Shown here piece after piece: positions 1 to 8,600 of a stretch of DNA of 59,208 bases. The notes beneath the pieces are model-generated. The model was not told where the DNA came from. It worked only from the letters and a program-made list of their open reading frames with translations, and ran no database searches. Made by a program: the position numbers and the translations under genes. Every line of letters starts with the position of its first letter. The first letter of the stretch is position 1. Source of the DNA: Soonwooa sp032062245 (GTDB lineage: Bacteria; Bacteroidota; Bacteroidia; Flavobacteriales; Weeksellaceae); the NCBI RefSeq assembly GCF_032062245.1, contig NZ_DAMBQF010000015.1, forward strand, positions 1 to 59,208. The letters run 5' to 3'.

Positions 1-2
1 TT

Positions 3-375
3 TTACAATACAAAATGAGGGTATAATTCTGTCCAACGTTTGGGGAGACTTACAGCTAAAAGTGTTTCCTGAAACAAATCGAGCGCATCTATATCAAAAT
101 AAATTTTATTTGCTTTATCGTAAAAAAACTTCCAGGCAGCAGTATCATTAAGTTTTTCGGTGTTTGTTCTAGCGAGGTTAATGTAATATTGACTTCTAGC
201 AAAGTTTTCAGTTTTTAATTGATTTGCGATTTTAAGACTTAAATCAACTATTTTACTTTTTTTTTAAAGTGACAACCAAACTATCAGTTAGTGCAGATAT
301 TGGACTTTGCGAATTGACACACAGAAATAGTAAAATCAATATTAAAATTGATATTTTTTTTAAAAAAAATATCAT
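3..375 (-). pseudogene. Small secreted protein, frameshifted in an A9 tract
   Basis: Reading the minus strand from the ATG at 375 gives a 40-codon frame with a clear signal peptide (MIFFLKK, a hydrophobic stretch rich in I and L, then a likely cut near VNSQ). It hits TAA just after a run of nine A (plus-strand T9 at 257-265). Dropping one A joins it to a second open frame of about 83 codons ending at TAA on 3-5 (contains ARSQYYINLARTNTEKL and ends YPHFVL), so the intact protein would be about 124 residues. I do not recognise the family. It may be a recent pseudogene, a slippage-controlled gene or a sequencing error in the homopolymer. The stop lies at the window edge but is complete. Confidence 0.6.
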
Positions 376-533
376 AAAATAATTATTTATCATCTGATAA
401 AATTAAACAAAATTATTTTTTGATATTAATTTCTATTCATTTTTAAAGCCAAAAGATTTTTTAACTTTAAAGCAATAATATGTTGGTCAATCAAATTAAA
501 AAATAAGTATTTCCGTAGAAAACACAGTAGAAT

Positions 534-1661
534 ATGAAAAAACAGTTGCTTTGGATTTTATTGATTTTTACTTTTTTTGGAGCATGTAAAAAAACTGAAG
601 AAGTCGAAGCTCAAAAAATTATTGATCAAAAACGCATTGAAGACAGTATTTCGCTCGTCAAAAAATCAGCGGAAATCACACCGCTTTTAGATTCAATTAT
701 TTTAAAAAATAAGTTTAACACCATTGTGTCTGTAGATTGGGATAACAAAAAAATCTATGAACGCGCCAATGGTTTTTCTAATTTTAAAACTGAAACAAAA
801 ATTGATAACCAAACACTTTTTCCCATTGCGTCGAACAGTAAGCAGTTTGCTGCTGTTTTAATCCTACAACTTCAGGAGCAACAAAAACTTAATATCGAGG
901 ATAAAGTGTCAAGGTATCTACAAAATTATAAGACAAAAACTTATCAAGAAATCACGATTGCTCAATTACTACATCACACTTCTGGCATTAATTTTACTGG
1001 AGAGCGACTTCTTTTCAAACCAGGGAGAGCAATGCATTATTCTAATGATGGTTACAAAAGTCTAGGCGATATTGTTGAGAATCTTACTGGAAAATCTTAC
1101 GATGATAATGTAGTGGCACTCTTCCAAAAATTAGGAATGACACATTCTTCAACAGGAAATCTCTTTAATGGAAACAATTTTGCAAGTGCACATCTTGGCA
1201 GTTTAAAACAAAATGAAGAAGTCCCAAACATGCCAAAACGTCTGGATAAAAATAGTATTTCGATTGCAGCTGGTGGAATTTTGTCAACAGTTGATGACCT
1301 TCATCTTTGGAATAGATCTTTGTATAACGGAAAAGTATTGAGCGATTCGGCATTTCAAACTTTTGTAAAGCCTGCCAAAACTTTTGATCACTATATTTTA
1401 GGAAAGGTAAAATACGGTTGCGGAATTATGATTCACGAAGAAGACCCGAAAACTTACTTACACACCGGCTATGTTAAAGGCGCACCTTCTTTGGTGATGT
1501 ATTATCCCGAATCCAAAACTTCAGTTGTTATTCTATCCAATATAGCTAACGAAAAGCTTGGTAAAAAAGCCATCTACAAAAGTCATCGCAAGATAAGAGC
1601 AAAAATAGATTCTTTACAAATGCTTTGGACAAAAGAAGAAACAAAAAATTCAAATAACTAA
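534..1661 (+). CDS. Serine hydrolase (class C beta-lactamase-like) lipoprotein
   Basis: A 375-residue exported protein of the beta-lactamase/penicillin-binding-protein-like serine hydrolase family. The N-terminus is a lipoprotein signal with a lipobox-like FGAC (Cys18), so it probably sits in a membrane facing the periplasm or outside. The family triad is visible: SxxK at Ser100-Lys103 (SNSK), YxN at Tyr169-Asn171 (YSN) and HTG at 310-312 in place of KTG. These fit an esterase or D-aminopeptidase-like enzyme as well as a beta-lactamase, so substrate and any drug resistance cannot be inferred. It stands alone on the plus strand, 66 bp before the OmpA gene, and may be co-transcribed with it. 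Confidence 0.85.
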   Translation: MKKQLLWILLIFTFFGACKKTEEVEAQKIIDQKRIEDSISLVKKSAEITPLLDSIILKNKFNTIVSVDWDNKKIYERANGFSNFKTETKIDNQTLFPIASNSKQFAAVLILQLQEQQKLNIEDKVSRYLQNYKTKTYQEITIAQLLHHTSGINFTGERLLFKPGRAMHYSNDGYKSLGDIVENLTGKSYDDNVVALFQKLGMTHSSTGNLFNGNNFASAHLGSLKQNEEVPNMPKRLDKNSISIAAGGILSTVDDLHLWNRSLYNGKVLSDSAFQTFVKPAKTFDHYILGKVKYGCGIMIHEEDPKTYLHTGYVKGAPSLVMYYPESKTSVVILSNIANEKLGKKAIYKSHRKIRAKIDSLQMLWTKEETKNSNN

Positions 1662-1727
1662 ACTGATTTACAAAATATAGATACTACAGGTGGTAGAAAA
1701 AACTGTATTTTTACAAAAATTATTTCT

Positions 1728-3431
1728 GTGAAAAAAATCTATACTTTTTTATTGTTAAGCTGTTCACTTATTGTTACAAAAGCGCAATATTATGGCGACT
1801 ATGACAATAACTTCCGAATCGGAATCTATGGCGGAATTGACGCACCTTCTTTGGATAACAAAACGCCATTTATCAATTATAAAACAGGTTTTAATGTCGG
1901 CGCAAATGTTGACTATTTCTGGACTTGGTTCGGGTTGGGCGCAGATTTTAATTATCTAAGTAATTCTACAAAAAGCACCTACCCTACTGATAATTTATTT
2001 TTAAACAATATTAAATTAAATAACATTCAGCTTTCAGAAAATTCTCTCAATCGAATGTTTGTCGGTATTGGTCCTAATTTTAAACATGATTTTTCTGATG
2101 AGCTTTCGATGATTTTCAAACTTCGTGGTGGCATCAGTATTTTGAAGAATGGCGATATCAAATTGACAGGAATCGCAAACAATCAAAATATTGCGCTTAG
2201 CGAGCATAATAGTTACGATGTGTCAAGTGTTGCGAGCGCAAAAGCACAACTGGAGTTTAATTATTTTTTCACTGAAAATCTTGGGTTCAATTTTGGTGCC
2301 TATTATCTTCAGCATTTCCAAATTAAAGAAAACGGAACAGGTACAATCGCAGGCTATTATCCATATTCGGAGGTTAATGGACAAAACAATCTCAACACAC
2401 AACAAGGCTTCCAAGGTCGTAGCACGCTGGAGCACGAGGCGCATTCTGTCGGGGCTTTCGCTGGTTTGGTGTACCGTTTCGGAAACACATACAATAACAA
2501 AAAGTCCAAAGTTGCGACGGGCACTTACAAAATGGAAGTTTTAGTAAAGGATAAATATTCAGGCGAAGTACTTCCAAATTCGGAGGTTGTATTATTTAAC
2601 AGCCAAGGTCAACGCGCTTATTATGGCACTTCTAATAAAGACGGAAAGGTGACCTTCAACAATGTAAAACCTGATGATTACGAGCTTAAAGGAAAATATC
2701 GCGACATTAATTTGGTCACAAAAAAAATTGAAAAGACAACTATTTTCACATTAACACCTTTGTATTTCGAATTAGAAAATGAGGATGAAAGATTCTTTAT
2801 CGAAGGAAAAGTGACTGATTGTAACACAAAAAAAGCTTTACCTTATGCTAATGTTAGTCTTAAAAATGAAAAGACTTCGGAGGTTAAAAACCTAAAAACT
2901 TCGGCGAACGGAACTTTCAGTTTTATGGCTTCAAAAGAGGAATTGTATAGCATCTATGGCAAAAAAGGAAACTACTTTTCACAAACCGAAAATCTTGACG
3001 GCAAAAAGAATGATCGAACTAAAAAAATGTTTATCAATCTTCAAGTTTGTATGGAGGAAGCGACTTGTGACAAAGCGATTAACTTGCAAAACATTAATTA
3101 CGATTTTGATAAAACCACAATTCGTGAGGATGCAAAACCAGAACTTGACAAACTTTATCAGTTCTTGGCAGAAAATCCTACGATAAAGCTTGAATTATCG
3201 TCACATACCGACTCCCGCGGTTCTGAAGATTATAACCTAAAGCTATCACAAGGTCGTGTCGATTCGGCGGTTAATTATTTAGTATCAAAAGGACTTAGCC
3301 GAAGTCGCGTCATCGCAAAAGGTTATGGCGAAACGAAATTATTAAATGAATGTAAAAACGATGTTAACTGCTCCGAAGAACAACATCAACACAACAGAAG
3401 AACAGAGTTCAAAGTTATTTGTGCTAAATAA
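1728..3431 (+). CDS. OmpA-family outer-membrane protein
   Basis: A 567-residue protein starting at GTG on 1728, the only start that keeps the whole signal peptide (cut probably after KAQ, about residue 20). Order of parts: N-terminal beta-barrel-like region (about 20-250, porin-like alternating strands), two carboxypeptidase-regulatory-like folds (about 265-345 and 355-440; segments such as VKDKYSGEVLPNSEVVLF and KALPYANVSLKN), and a C-terminal OmpA peptidoglycan-binding domain (about 450-565; INYDFDKTTI, SSHTDSRGS, NRRTEFKV). It should tether the outer membrane to peptidoglycan. This barrel/CarD-like/OmpA order is common in Bacteroidota. A strong hairpin follows the stop. Confidence 0.9.
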   Translation: MKKIYTFLLLSCSLIVTKAQYYGDYDNNFRIGIYGGIDAPSLDNKTPFINYKTGFNVGANVDYFWTWFGLGADFNYLSNSTKSTYPTDNLFLNNIKLNNIQLSENSLNRMFVGIGPNFKHDFSDELSMIFKLRGGISILKNGDIKLTGIANNQNIALSEHNSYDVSSVASAKAQLEFNYFFTENLGFNFGAYYLQHFQIKENGTGTIAGYYPYSEVNGQNNLNTQQGFQGRSTLEHEAHSVGAFAGLVYRFGNTYNNKKSKVATGTYKMEVLVKDKYSGEVLPNSEVVLFNSQGQRAYYGTSNKDGKVTFNNVKPDDYELKGKYRDINLVTKKIEKTTIFTLTPLYFELENEDERFFIEGKVTDCNTKKALPYANVSLKNEKTSEVKNLKTSANGTFSFMASKEELYSIYGKKGNYFSQTENLDGKKNDRTKKMFINLQVCMEEATCDKAINLQNINYDFDKTTIREDAKPELDKLYQFLAENPTIKLELSSHTDSRGSEDYNLKLSQGRVDSAVNYLVSKGLSRSRVIAKGYGETKLLNECKNDVNCSEEQHQHNRRTEFKVICAK

Positions 3432-3442
3432 ATATAATTGAA

Positions 3443-3475
3443 AAGCCTTTCAGGGTTTGGAACCCTGAAAGGCTT
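3443..3475. terminator. Bidirectional intrinsic terminator
   Basis: A perfect 15-bp stem (aagcctttcagggtt and its complement) with a 3-nt loop lies between the convergent OmpA and phosphodiesterase genes. A-rich sequence on the left and T-rich on the right allow it to serve both strands. Confidence 0.9.
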
Positions 3476-3486
3476 CTTTTAAAAAA

Positions 3487-4755
3487 TTATTTCAAAATCT
3501 TATCTGCTACTTTTTCTTTACCGTCAATTGGTGAAGTGATTTTAAGACCTAAAATCTTCGTCACAATTGGATAAACATTAACATTATCAAAATGCGAAAT
3601 CTCAAAATCAGATTTGAAAGCTGGTCCCCAAGCTCGGAAAACGGCACGCATTTCAGGAACTTTTTTAGGATCAAAACCATGTTTTCCGATGCTTGTTGTC
3701 TTAGCTTTTTCAAGGAAAACTTTTGGCGCATTAGGAACTAAGAGGATATCACCTATCCTATCAAATACGTCATCTTTTTTACCATAATGCAATCGGCTTG
3801 GGAAGCAAGATTCTTTATAAACTTTATAATCACCGGTTTTGTTTCTTTTAAGTTCTCTATAAACGAGTTTGAACTCATCAGGATTTTTAACTTTTACGCG
3901 CAACAAAGTATTGCTATTAAAGTAATCGAAACGCGATTTATCTTTCAGAATTTCGGGAATGTCGATAGCATTTTCTTTATCAACCTTTATCATTCCATGA
4001 TCGGACACGAAAACGAAATTCACATTTTTAAATCCAAGATTATTGACTTTGGTAACCAAATCTCCAATTGCTGCATCGACAGATTTTACAGCCTCTTCCG
4101 TTTCTTTAGAATCTGGTCCGTGATGATGCCCATTCGCGTCAACTTCGGGAAAATACATCGTAATAAAATGTGGACGTTGCGCTTCTGGAAGTTTGAGCCA
4201 ATTAAGAACAATGCTTATTTTTTGCTCATTATTAAATTTTTCGTGGTAGTTGTAATAATAAGTAGGTCGCGTTTTCCCCGCATCGGACTGAGAACTTACC
4301 CAAAACAAAGACGCAGACAAAAGTCCTTGCTCTTCAGCTAAACTCCAAAGTGGTTTTCCGCCGTACCAAGAACCATCGCTAACGATTTTTCCGTCATTCA
4401 TTTTGTAGGCTTCGTTTCTTTTGTAGTCATAAAAAAAATTGTCTACCAAACCGTGATGCGCAGGATACAAACCTGTGATTAAGGTGTAATGATTCGGAAA
4501 TGTTATTGAGGGAAAACTCGGATTCATGTAATCGGCTGAAACGCCTTGTTTTGATAATCTATTGATATTGGGTGTCGCATATTTTGTAGGATAATCGTAC
4601 CTAAAACCATCCACCGAAATCATAATAACATAAGGTTTATCTTGAAAATCTGCTACGGTATTAACACGATTAGGAACTACAATTTGTGCTGTGTCTTTTT
4701 GTGCGCTTATAAATGCGAAGAGCAACACATTTAGGAAAAAAAATAACTTCTTCAT
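3487..4755 (-). CDS. NPP-type nucleotide pyrophosphatase/phosphodiesterase
   Basis: An alkaline-phosphatase-superfamily enzyme of the ectonucleotide pyrophosphatase/phosphodiesterase (NPP) type, 422 residues from the chosen start. Metal-site motifs are visible: SVDGFRYDY near the N-terminus, the nucleophile region ITFPNHYTLITGLYPAHHG (Thr of TFPNH), VDANGHHHGPDS, and SDHGMI. A signal peptide (MKKLFFFLNVLLF...ISAQ) sends it to the periplasm. A longer frame begins 7 codons upstream at 4776, but a TACATTTG -7 box overlaps that ATG, so I use the Met at 4755. The natural substrate is probably a nucleotide or other phosphodiester and cannot be fixed from sequence. Confidence 0.85.
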   Translation of the reverse strand: MKKLFFFLNVLLFAFISAQKDTAQIVVPNRVNTVADFQDKPYVIMISVDGFRYDYPTKYATPNINRLSKQGVSADYMNPSFPSITFPNHYTLITGLYPAHHGLVDNFFYDYKRNEAYKMNDGKIVSDGSWYGGKPLWSLAEEQGLLSASLFWVSSQSDAGKTRPTYYYNYHEKFNNEQKISIVLNWLKLPEAQRPHFITMYFPEVDANGHHHGPDSKETEEAVKSVDAAIGDLVTKVNNLGFKNVNFVFVSDHGMIKVDKENAIDIPEILKDKSRFDYFNSNTLLRVKVKNPDEFKLVYRELKRNKTGDYKVYKESCFPSRLHYGKKDDVFDRIGDILLVPNAPKVFLEKAKTTSIGKHGFDPKKVPEMRAVFRAWGPAFKSDFEISHFDNVNVYPIVTKILGLKITSPIDGKEKVADKILK

Positions 4756-4773
4756 TTTGTTAAAAATAATGAA

Positions 4774-4781
4774 CAAATGTA
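4774..4781 (-). promoter_or_regulatory. -7 box of the phosphodiesterase gene
   Basis: TACATTTG on the minus strand fits TAnnTTTG. If position +1 is four bases downstream of its G, the leader to the ATG at 4755 is about 15 nt. No convincing TTG is seen at -33. Confidence 0.4.
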
Positions 4782-5003
4782 GTTTTGATTTTTGAAATTT
4801 GAGTTAAATAATGGTCAATTTTTATAATTAACCTCTGATTGAAATAAAGTACTTTTCTTTAAACGAGTCTTCACTTTGAATAAAAATTTGAAAGATTTTG
4901 TATCGAGAACTTTTTAATACAAGTTCTCGATACGATTTTTGCAAAATCTACTCGAACTGACGTTAATTCTTTATTCTGAACTCAGGTTAATTATCCCGAA
5001 TCT

Positions 5004-5159
5004 GCGTGAGGGCGAAGCGCATTGTGGAGCTCGTGATGTGAGGGGGCAGAGCGCAGCGGAGCCGTCCGGGCATCACAGCGACTGCGCGTAGACCGACACT
5101 GGCGGCGAGAGAGGCGCGAGCGCAGCGAGCGTCCGAACGAGCCGTCATGTGGCACGCCC
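5004..5159 (-). repeat. GC-rich interspersed element, copy 1
   Basis: A strikingly GC-rich 156-bp block in an otherwise AT-rich gap (4777-5218). Read on the minus strand it begins GGGCGTGCC and ends CTCACGC, so its ends are short inverted repeats (GCGTG/CACGC). Inside are many short GC words such as gagcgcagcgagcg. The plus-strand core at 5050-5068 (agcgcagcggagccgtccg) recurs with one change in the element at 42467-42653. It lies just behind the terminator of the DUF3467 gene. An open frame across it (4991-5203) looks accidental. The remaining 4777-5003 is AT-rich and holds only an inverted repeat (tcgagaactt / aagttctcga) near 4902-4931. Confidence 0.7.
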
Positions 5160-5169
5160 AAAATAAAAA

Positions 5170-5197
5170 AGTCCCGTCTCTTGGTAGAATCGGGACT
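5170..5197 (-). terminator. Terminator of rpoC-DUF3467 unit
   Basis: On the minus strand AGTCCCG pairs with CGGGACT, followed by TTTTTTATTTT. It lies 21 bp after the DUF3467 stop and runs directly into the GC-rich element. Confidence 0.85.
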
Positions 5198-5218
5198 TAT
5201 CATATGTTAAGAAAAATC

Positions 5219-5524
5219 TTAAGCTTGTACGTTGTTACTTCCTAATACGAAAGGTTCAACTTCTTTGATTTCTCCGTATTGTTGCTCGTAGTTAGCGATG
5301 TTTTGTTGTAACGCAGCTAATACTCTCTTCGCATGAAGTGGAGCTAAGATTACTCTTGATCTTACGTTAGCTTGTTGTACACCTGGCATCAATTGGATGA
5401 AATCCATTACGAACTCTGATGGAGAGTGGTTAACTAATGCTAAGTTACAGTATACACCAGCAGCTACCATTTCGTTAAGTTGGATGTTGATGTTGTTAGG
5501 ATCTTGATTTTGATTGTTGTCCAT
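5219..5524 (-). CDS. DUF3467 protein
   Basis: A 101-residue soluble protein that I assign to DUF3467 from its overall pattern: LNEMVAAGVYCNLALVNHS, EFVMDFIQLMPG, then VRSRVILAPLHAKRVLAALQ, and a variable Q/N-rich N-terminus. The molecular role of the family is unknown. It is the last gene of the rpoB-rpoC transcript, 89 bp behind rpoC, with an 18-bp hairpin in the gap that could set its level separately. In Flavobacteriia this gene is commonly found behind rpoC, which suggests a link with RNA polymerase or its expression, but nothing in the sequence proves it. Confidence 0.85.
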   Translation of the reverse strand: MDNNQNQDPNNINIQLNEMVAAGVYCNLALVNHSPSEFVMDFIQLMPGVQQANVRSRVILAPLHAKRVLAALQQNIANYEQQYGEIKEVEPFVLGSNNVQA

Positions 5525-5553
5525 TTTAAATTTTGTTTTTGTTTAATATTTAA

Positions 5554-5599
5554 AGTTTCAGGTTTGCAAGATATGACTTTCATCTTGAAACCTGAAACT
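5554..5599 (-). repeat. 18-bp hairpin between rpoC and DUF3467 gene
   Basis: agtttcaggttt at 5554-5565 pairs fully with aaacctgaaact at 5588-5599, and inside it caagat pairs with atcttg, with one bulged G and a 9-nt loop. On the minus strand it is followed by TTTAAATATT rather than a clean T run, so it may be a processing or partial termination site rather than a full terminator. Confidence 0.6.
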
Positions 5600-5613
5600 A
5601 AAAACTAAATATT

Positions 5614-8600
5614 TTAGTTGATGTCTTCGAATTCTTTTTTAGAACCAACGATTACGTTTTGATATTCTTTAAGACCTGTACCTGCAGGGATTCTGTGTCC
5701 TACAATTACGTTTTCTTTAAGACCTCCTAAGTAATCTACTTTACCAGACACTGCTGCCTCGTTAAGTACTTTAGTCGTTTCCTGGAAGGATGCTGCTGAC
5801 ATGAATGACTTAGTCTGTAACGCTGCTCTTGTAATACCTTGTAATACTGGCGTTGCTGTTGCAGGAAGTGCTTCGCGTACTTGTACTAAAGCTAAGTCTT
5901 CACGCTTCAACTTAGAGTTTTCGTCACGTAACTCTCTAGCTGTGATCATCTGACCTGGTTTTAAGTCTTTAGAATCTCCAGCGTCAACAACTACTTTAAG
6001 TCCAAATACTCGGTTATTTTCTTCTAAGAAGTCATACTTGTGCTCTAAGGCTCCTTCTAGGAACTGCGTATCGCCACCATCTACAATCGAAACTTTTGTC
6101 ATCATCTGACGAACGATAATTTCGAAGTGTTTGTCGTCGATTTTTACACCTTGCAAACGGTAAACCTCTTGGATCTCGTTCACTAAGTATTCTTGTACCG
6201 CAGTTGGCCCTTTGATGTGTAGGATATCGTCTGGCGTAACTGATCCGTCTGATAATGGAGAACCAGCTGTTACGAAGTCATTCTCCTGTACCAAAATTTG
6301 GTTAGAAAGTTTAACTAAGTATTTCTTGATTTCACCAGTTTTAGCTTCTACAACCAATTCGCGGTTACCTCTCTTAATCTTACCATAAGATACTACACCA
6401 TCGATTTCTGTAACAACCGCTGGGTTAGATGGGTTACGAGCTTCGAACAATTCGGTAACTCTCGGAAGACCTCCGGTGATATCCCCCGCTTTTGCAGATT
6501 TTCTTGGGATCTTAACTAAGACTTTACCAGCCTTAATTTTCTCTCCGTCGTTAACCATAAGGTGGGCACCAACTGGAAGGTTGTAAGCTTTTTGTTCAAC
6601 ACCTTTAGAGTCTACAACTTTAAGTGTTGGTACAGCTTTCTTATTTCTAGATTCAGAGATAACTTTCTCTTCGAATCCTGTTTGTTCATCAATCTCAAGA
6701 GCAAATGAAACCCCTTGGATAATATCTTCGTATTCTACTTTACCAGCAGTTTCCGCAATAATTACCGCGTTATATGGATCCCATTTAGCGATCATTGTTC
6801 CTTTAGAAACTTTCTCACCTGGTTTTACAAATAATGATGAACCATAAGGTAAGTTAGCAACCATGATAGGTGTACGAGCTTCATTATCCATTACCAAACG
6901 GAATTCTGTTGAACGAGACACAACGATTTCTGCTGTATTTCCGTCTTCGTCTTCCGTAGTAATAGTTCTAACTTCGTCCATCTCAACGATACCATCACGT
7001 TTTGCAACGATAGAAGGATTTTCTGAAATGTTACCTGCAGTACCCCCTTGGTGGAAAGTTCTCAATGTTAACTGTGTACCTGGCTCACCAATAGATTGTG
7101 CAGCGATTACACCAACTGCTTCACCCATGTGGATCATCTTACCTGTTGCAAGGTTACGTCCATAACACTTAGAACAGATACCTTTTTTAGCTTCACAAGT
7201 TAATGGAGAACGTACTTCTACAGACTCGATACCAGCAGTTTCGATTGCTTTAGCCAATGCTTCGTTAATCAATTCTCCAGCTTCTGCGATTAATTCGTCA
7301 GATTCTGGATCGTAGATATCGTGAAGTGACACTCTACCTAAGATTCTTTCAGAAATCTTCTCAACGATTTCGTCATTTTTCTTAAGTGGTGTAACTTCTG
7401 TACCTCTTAATGTTCCACAATCTTCTTCAGTAATGATAACATCCTGAGCAACGTCAACCAAACGACGTGTTAAGTAACCAGCATCGGCAGTTTTAAGAGC
7501 GGTATCCGCAAGACCTTTACGAGCACCGTGGGTAGAGATAAAGTACTCCAAAATCGAAAGACCTTCTTTAAAGTTCGCGATAATTGGGTTTTCGATAATC
7601 TCAGCACCAACAGAACCAGCTTTTTGTGGTTTTGCCATCAAACCTCTCATACCTGATAACTGACGGATCTGTTCCTTAGAACCCCTAGCACCAGAATCAA
7701 GCATCATATATACAGAGTTGAAACCACCTTGGTCAGTTTTCATTCTGCTCATGATCATTTCTGTTAAAGAGGCATTGGTATTAGTCCAAACGTCAATAAC
7801 TTGGTTATAACGTTCTGTATCGGTAATAAGCCCCATGTTATAGTTAGCCTTAATTTCGTCAACAGATTCGATAGCCGAAGCAATCATTGTTTTCTTCTCA
7901 GCAGGAACTACGATGTCACCTAATGAGAAAGAAAGACCTCCTTTGAATGCGTTAGAATAACCTAAGTCTTTCATATCATCCAAGAATTTAACAGTTGTAG
8001 GGAAGTCTGTATCTGCAAGGATTCTACCGATAACGTTTCTAAGAGACTTCTTAGTCAACAATTCATCGATATAACCTACTTGCTTAGGAACAATTTGGTT
8101 GAAGATAATTCTACCAACAGTTGTTTCGATTAGTTTAGTAACCAATTCGCCATCAACTTTTACTGGTAGTTTGCATCTTACTTTAGCATTCAAAGAAACT
8201 TGTCCTTCAGCGTAAGCAATTTCTGCTTCTTCTGGAGAATAGAAAGCAAGACCTTCACCTTTAACTTTCATAGTTTCTGTAGAATCCAATTGTTTTGTCA
8301 TGAAGTAAAGACCCAAAACCATGTCCTGAGAAGGTACCGTAATTGGAGAACCGTTCGCAGGGTTTAGGATGTTTTGAGAACCTAACATCAATAACTGAGC
8401 TTCCAAAATTGCTTCTGGACCTAAAGGTAAGTGTACCGCCATCTGGTCACCATCGAAATCGGCGTTGAATGCCGTTGTTACCAATGGGTGAAGTTGGATT
8501 GCTTTACCTTCGATCATCTTAGGCTGGAATGCTTGGATACCCAAACGGTGAAGCGTAGGTGCACGGTTCAAAAGAACTGGGTGACCTTTCATCACGTTTT

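Noticed and set aside
4991..5203. Minus-strand open frame of 70 codons across the GC-rich element
   Set aside because: Arg/Ser-rich, lies over a repeat and a terminator, starts in no recognisable context, and has no family resemblance.
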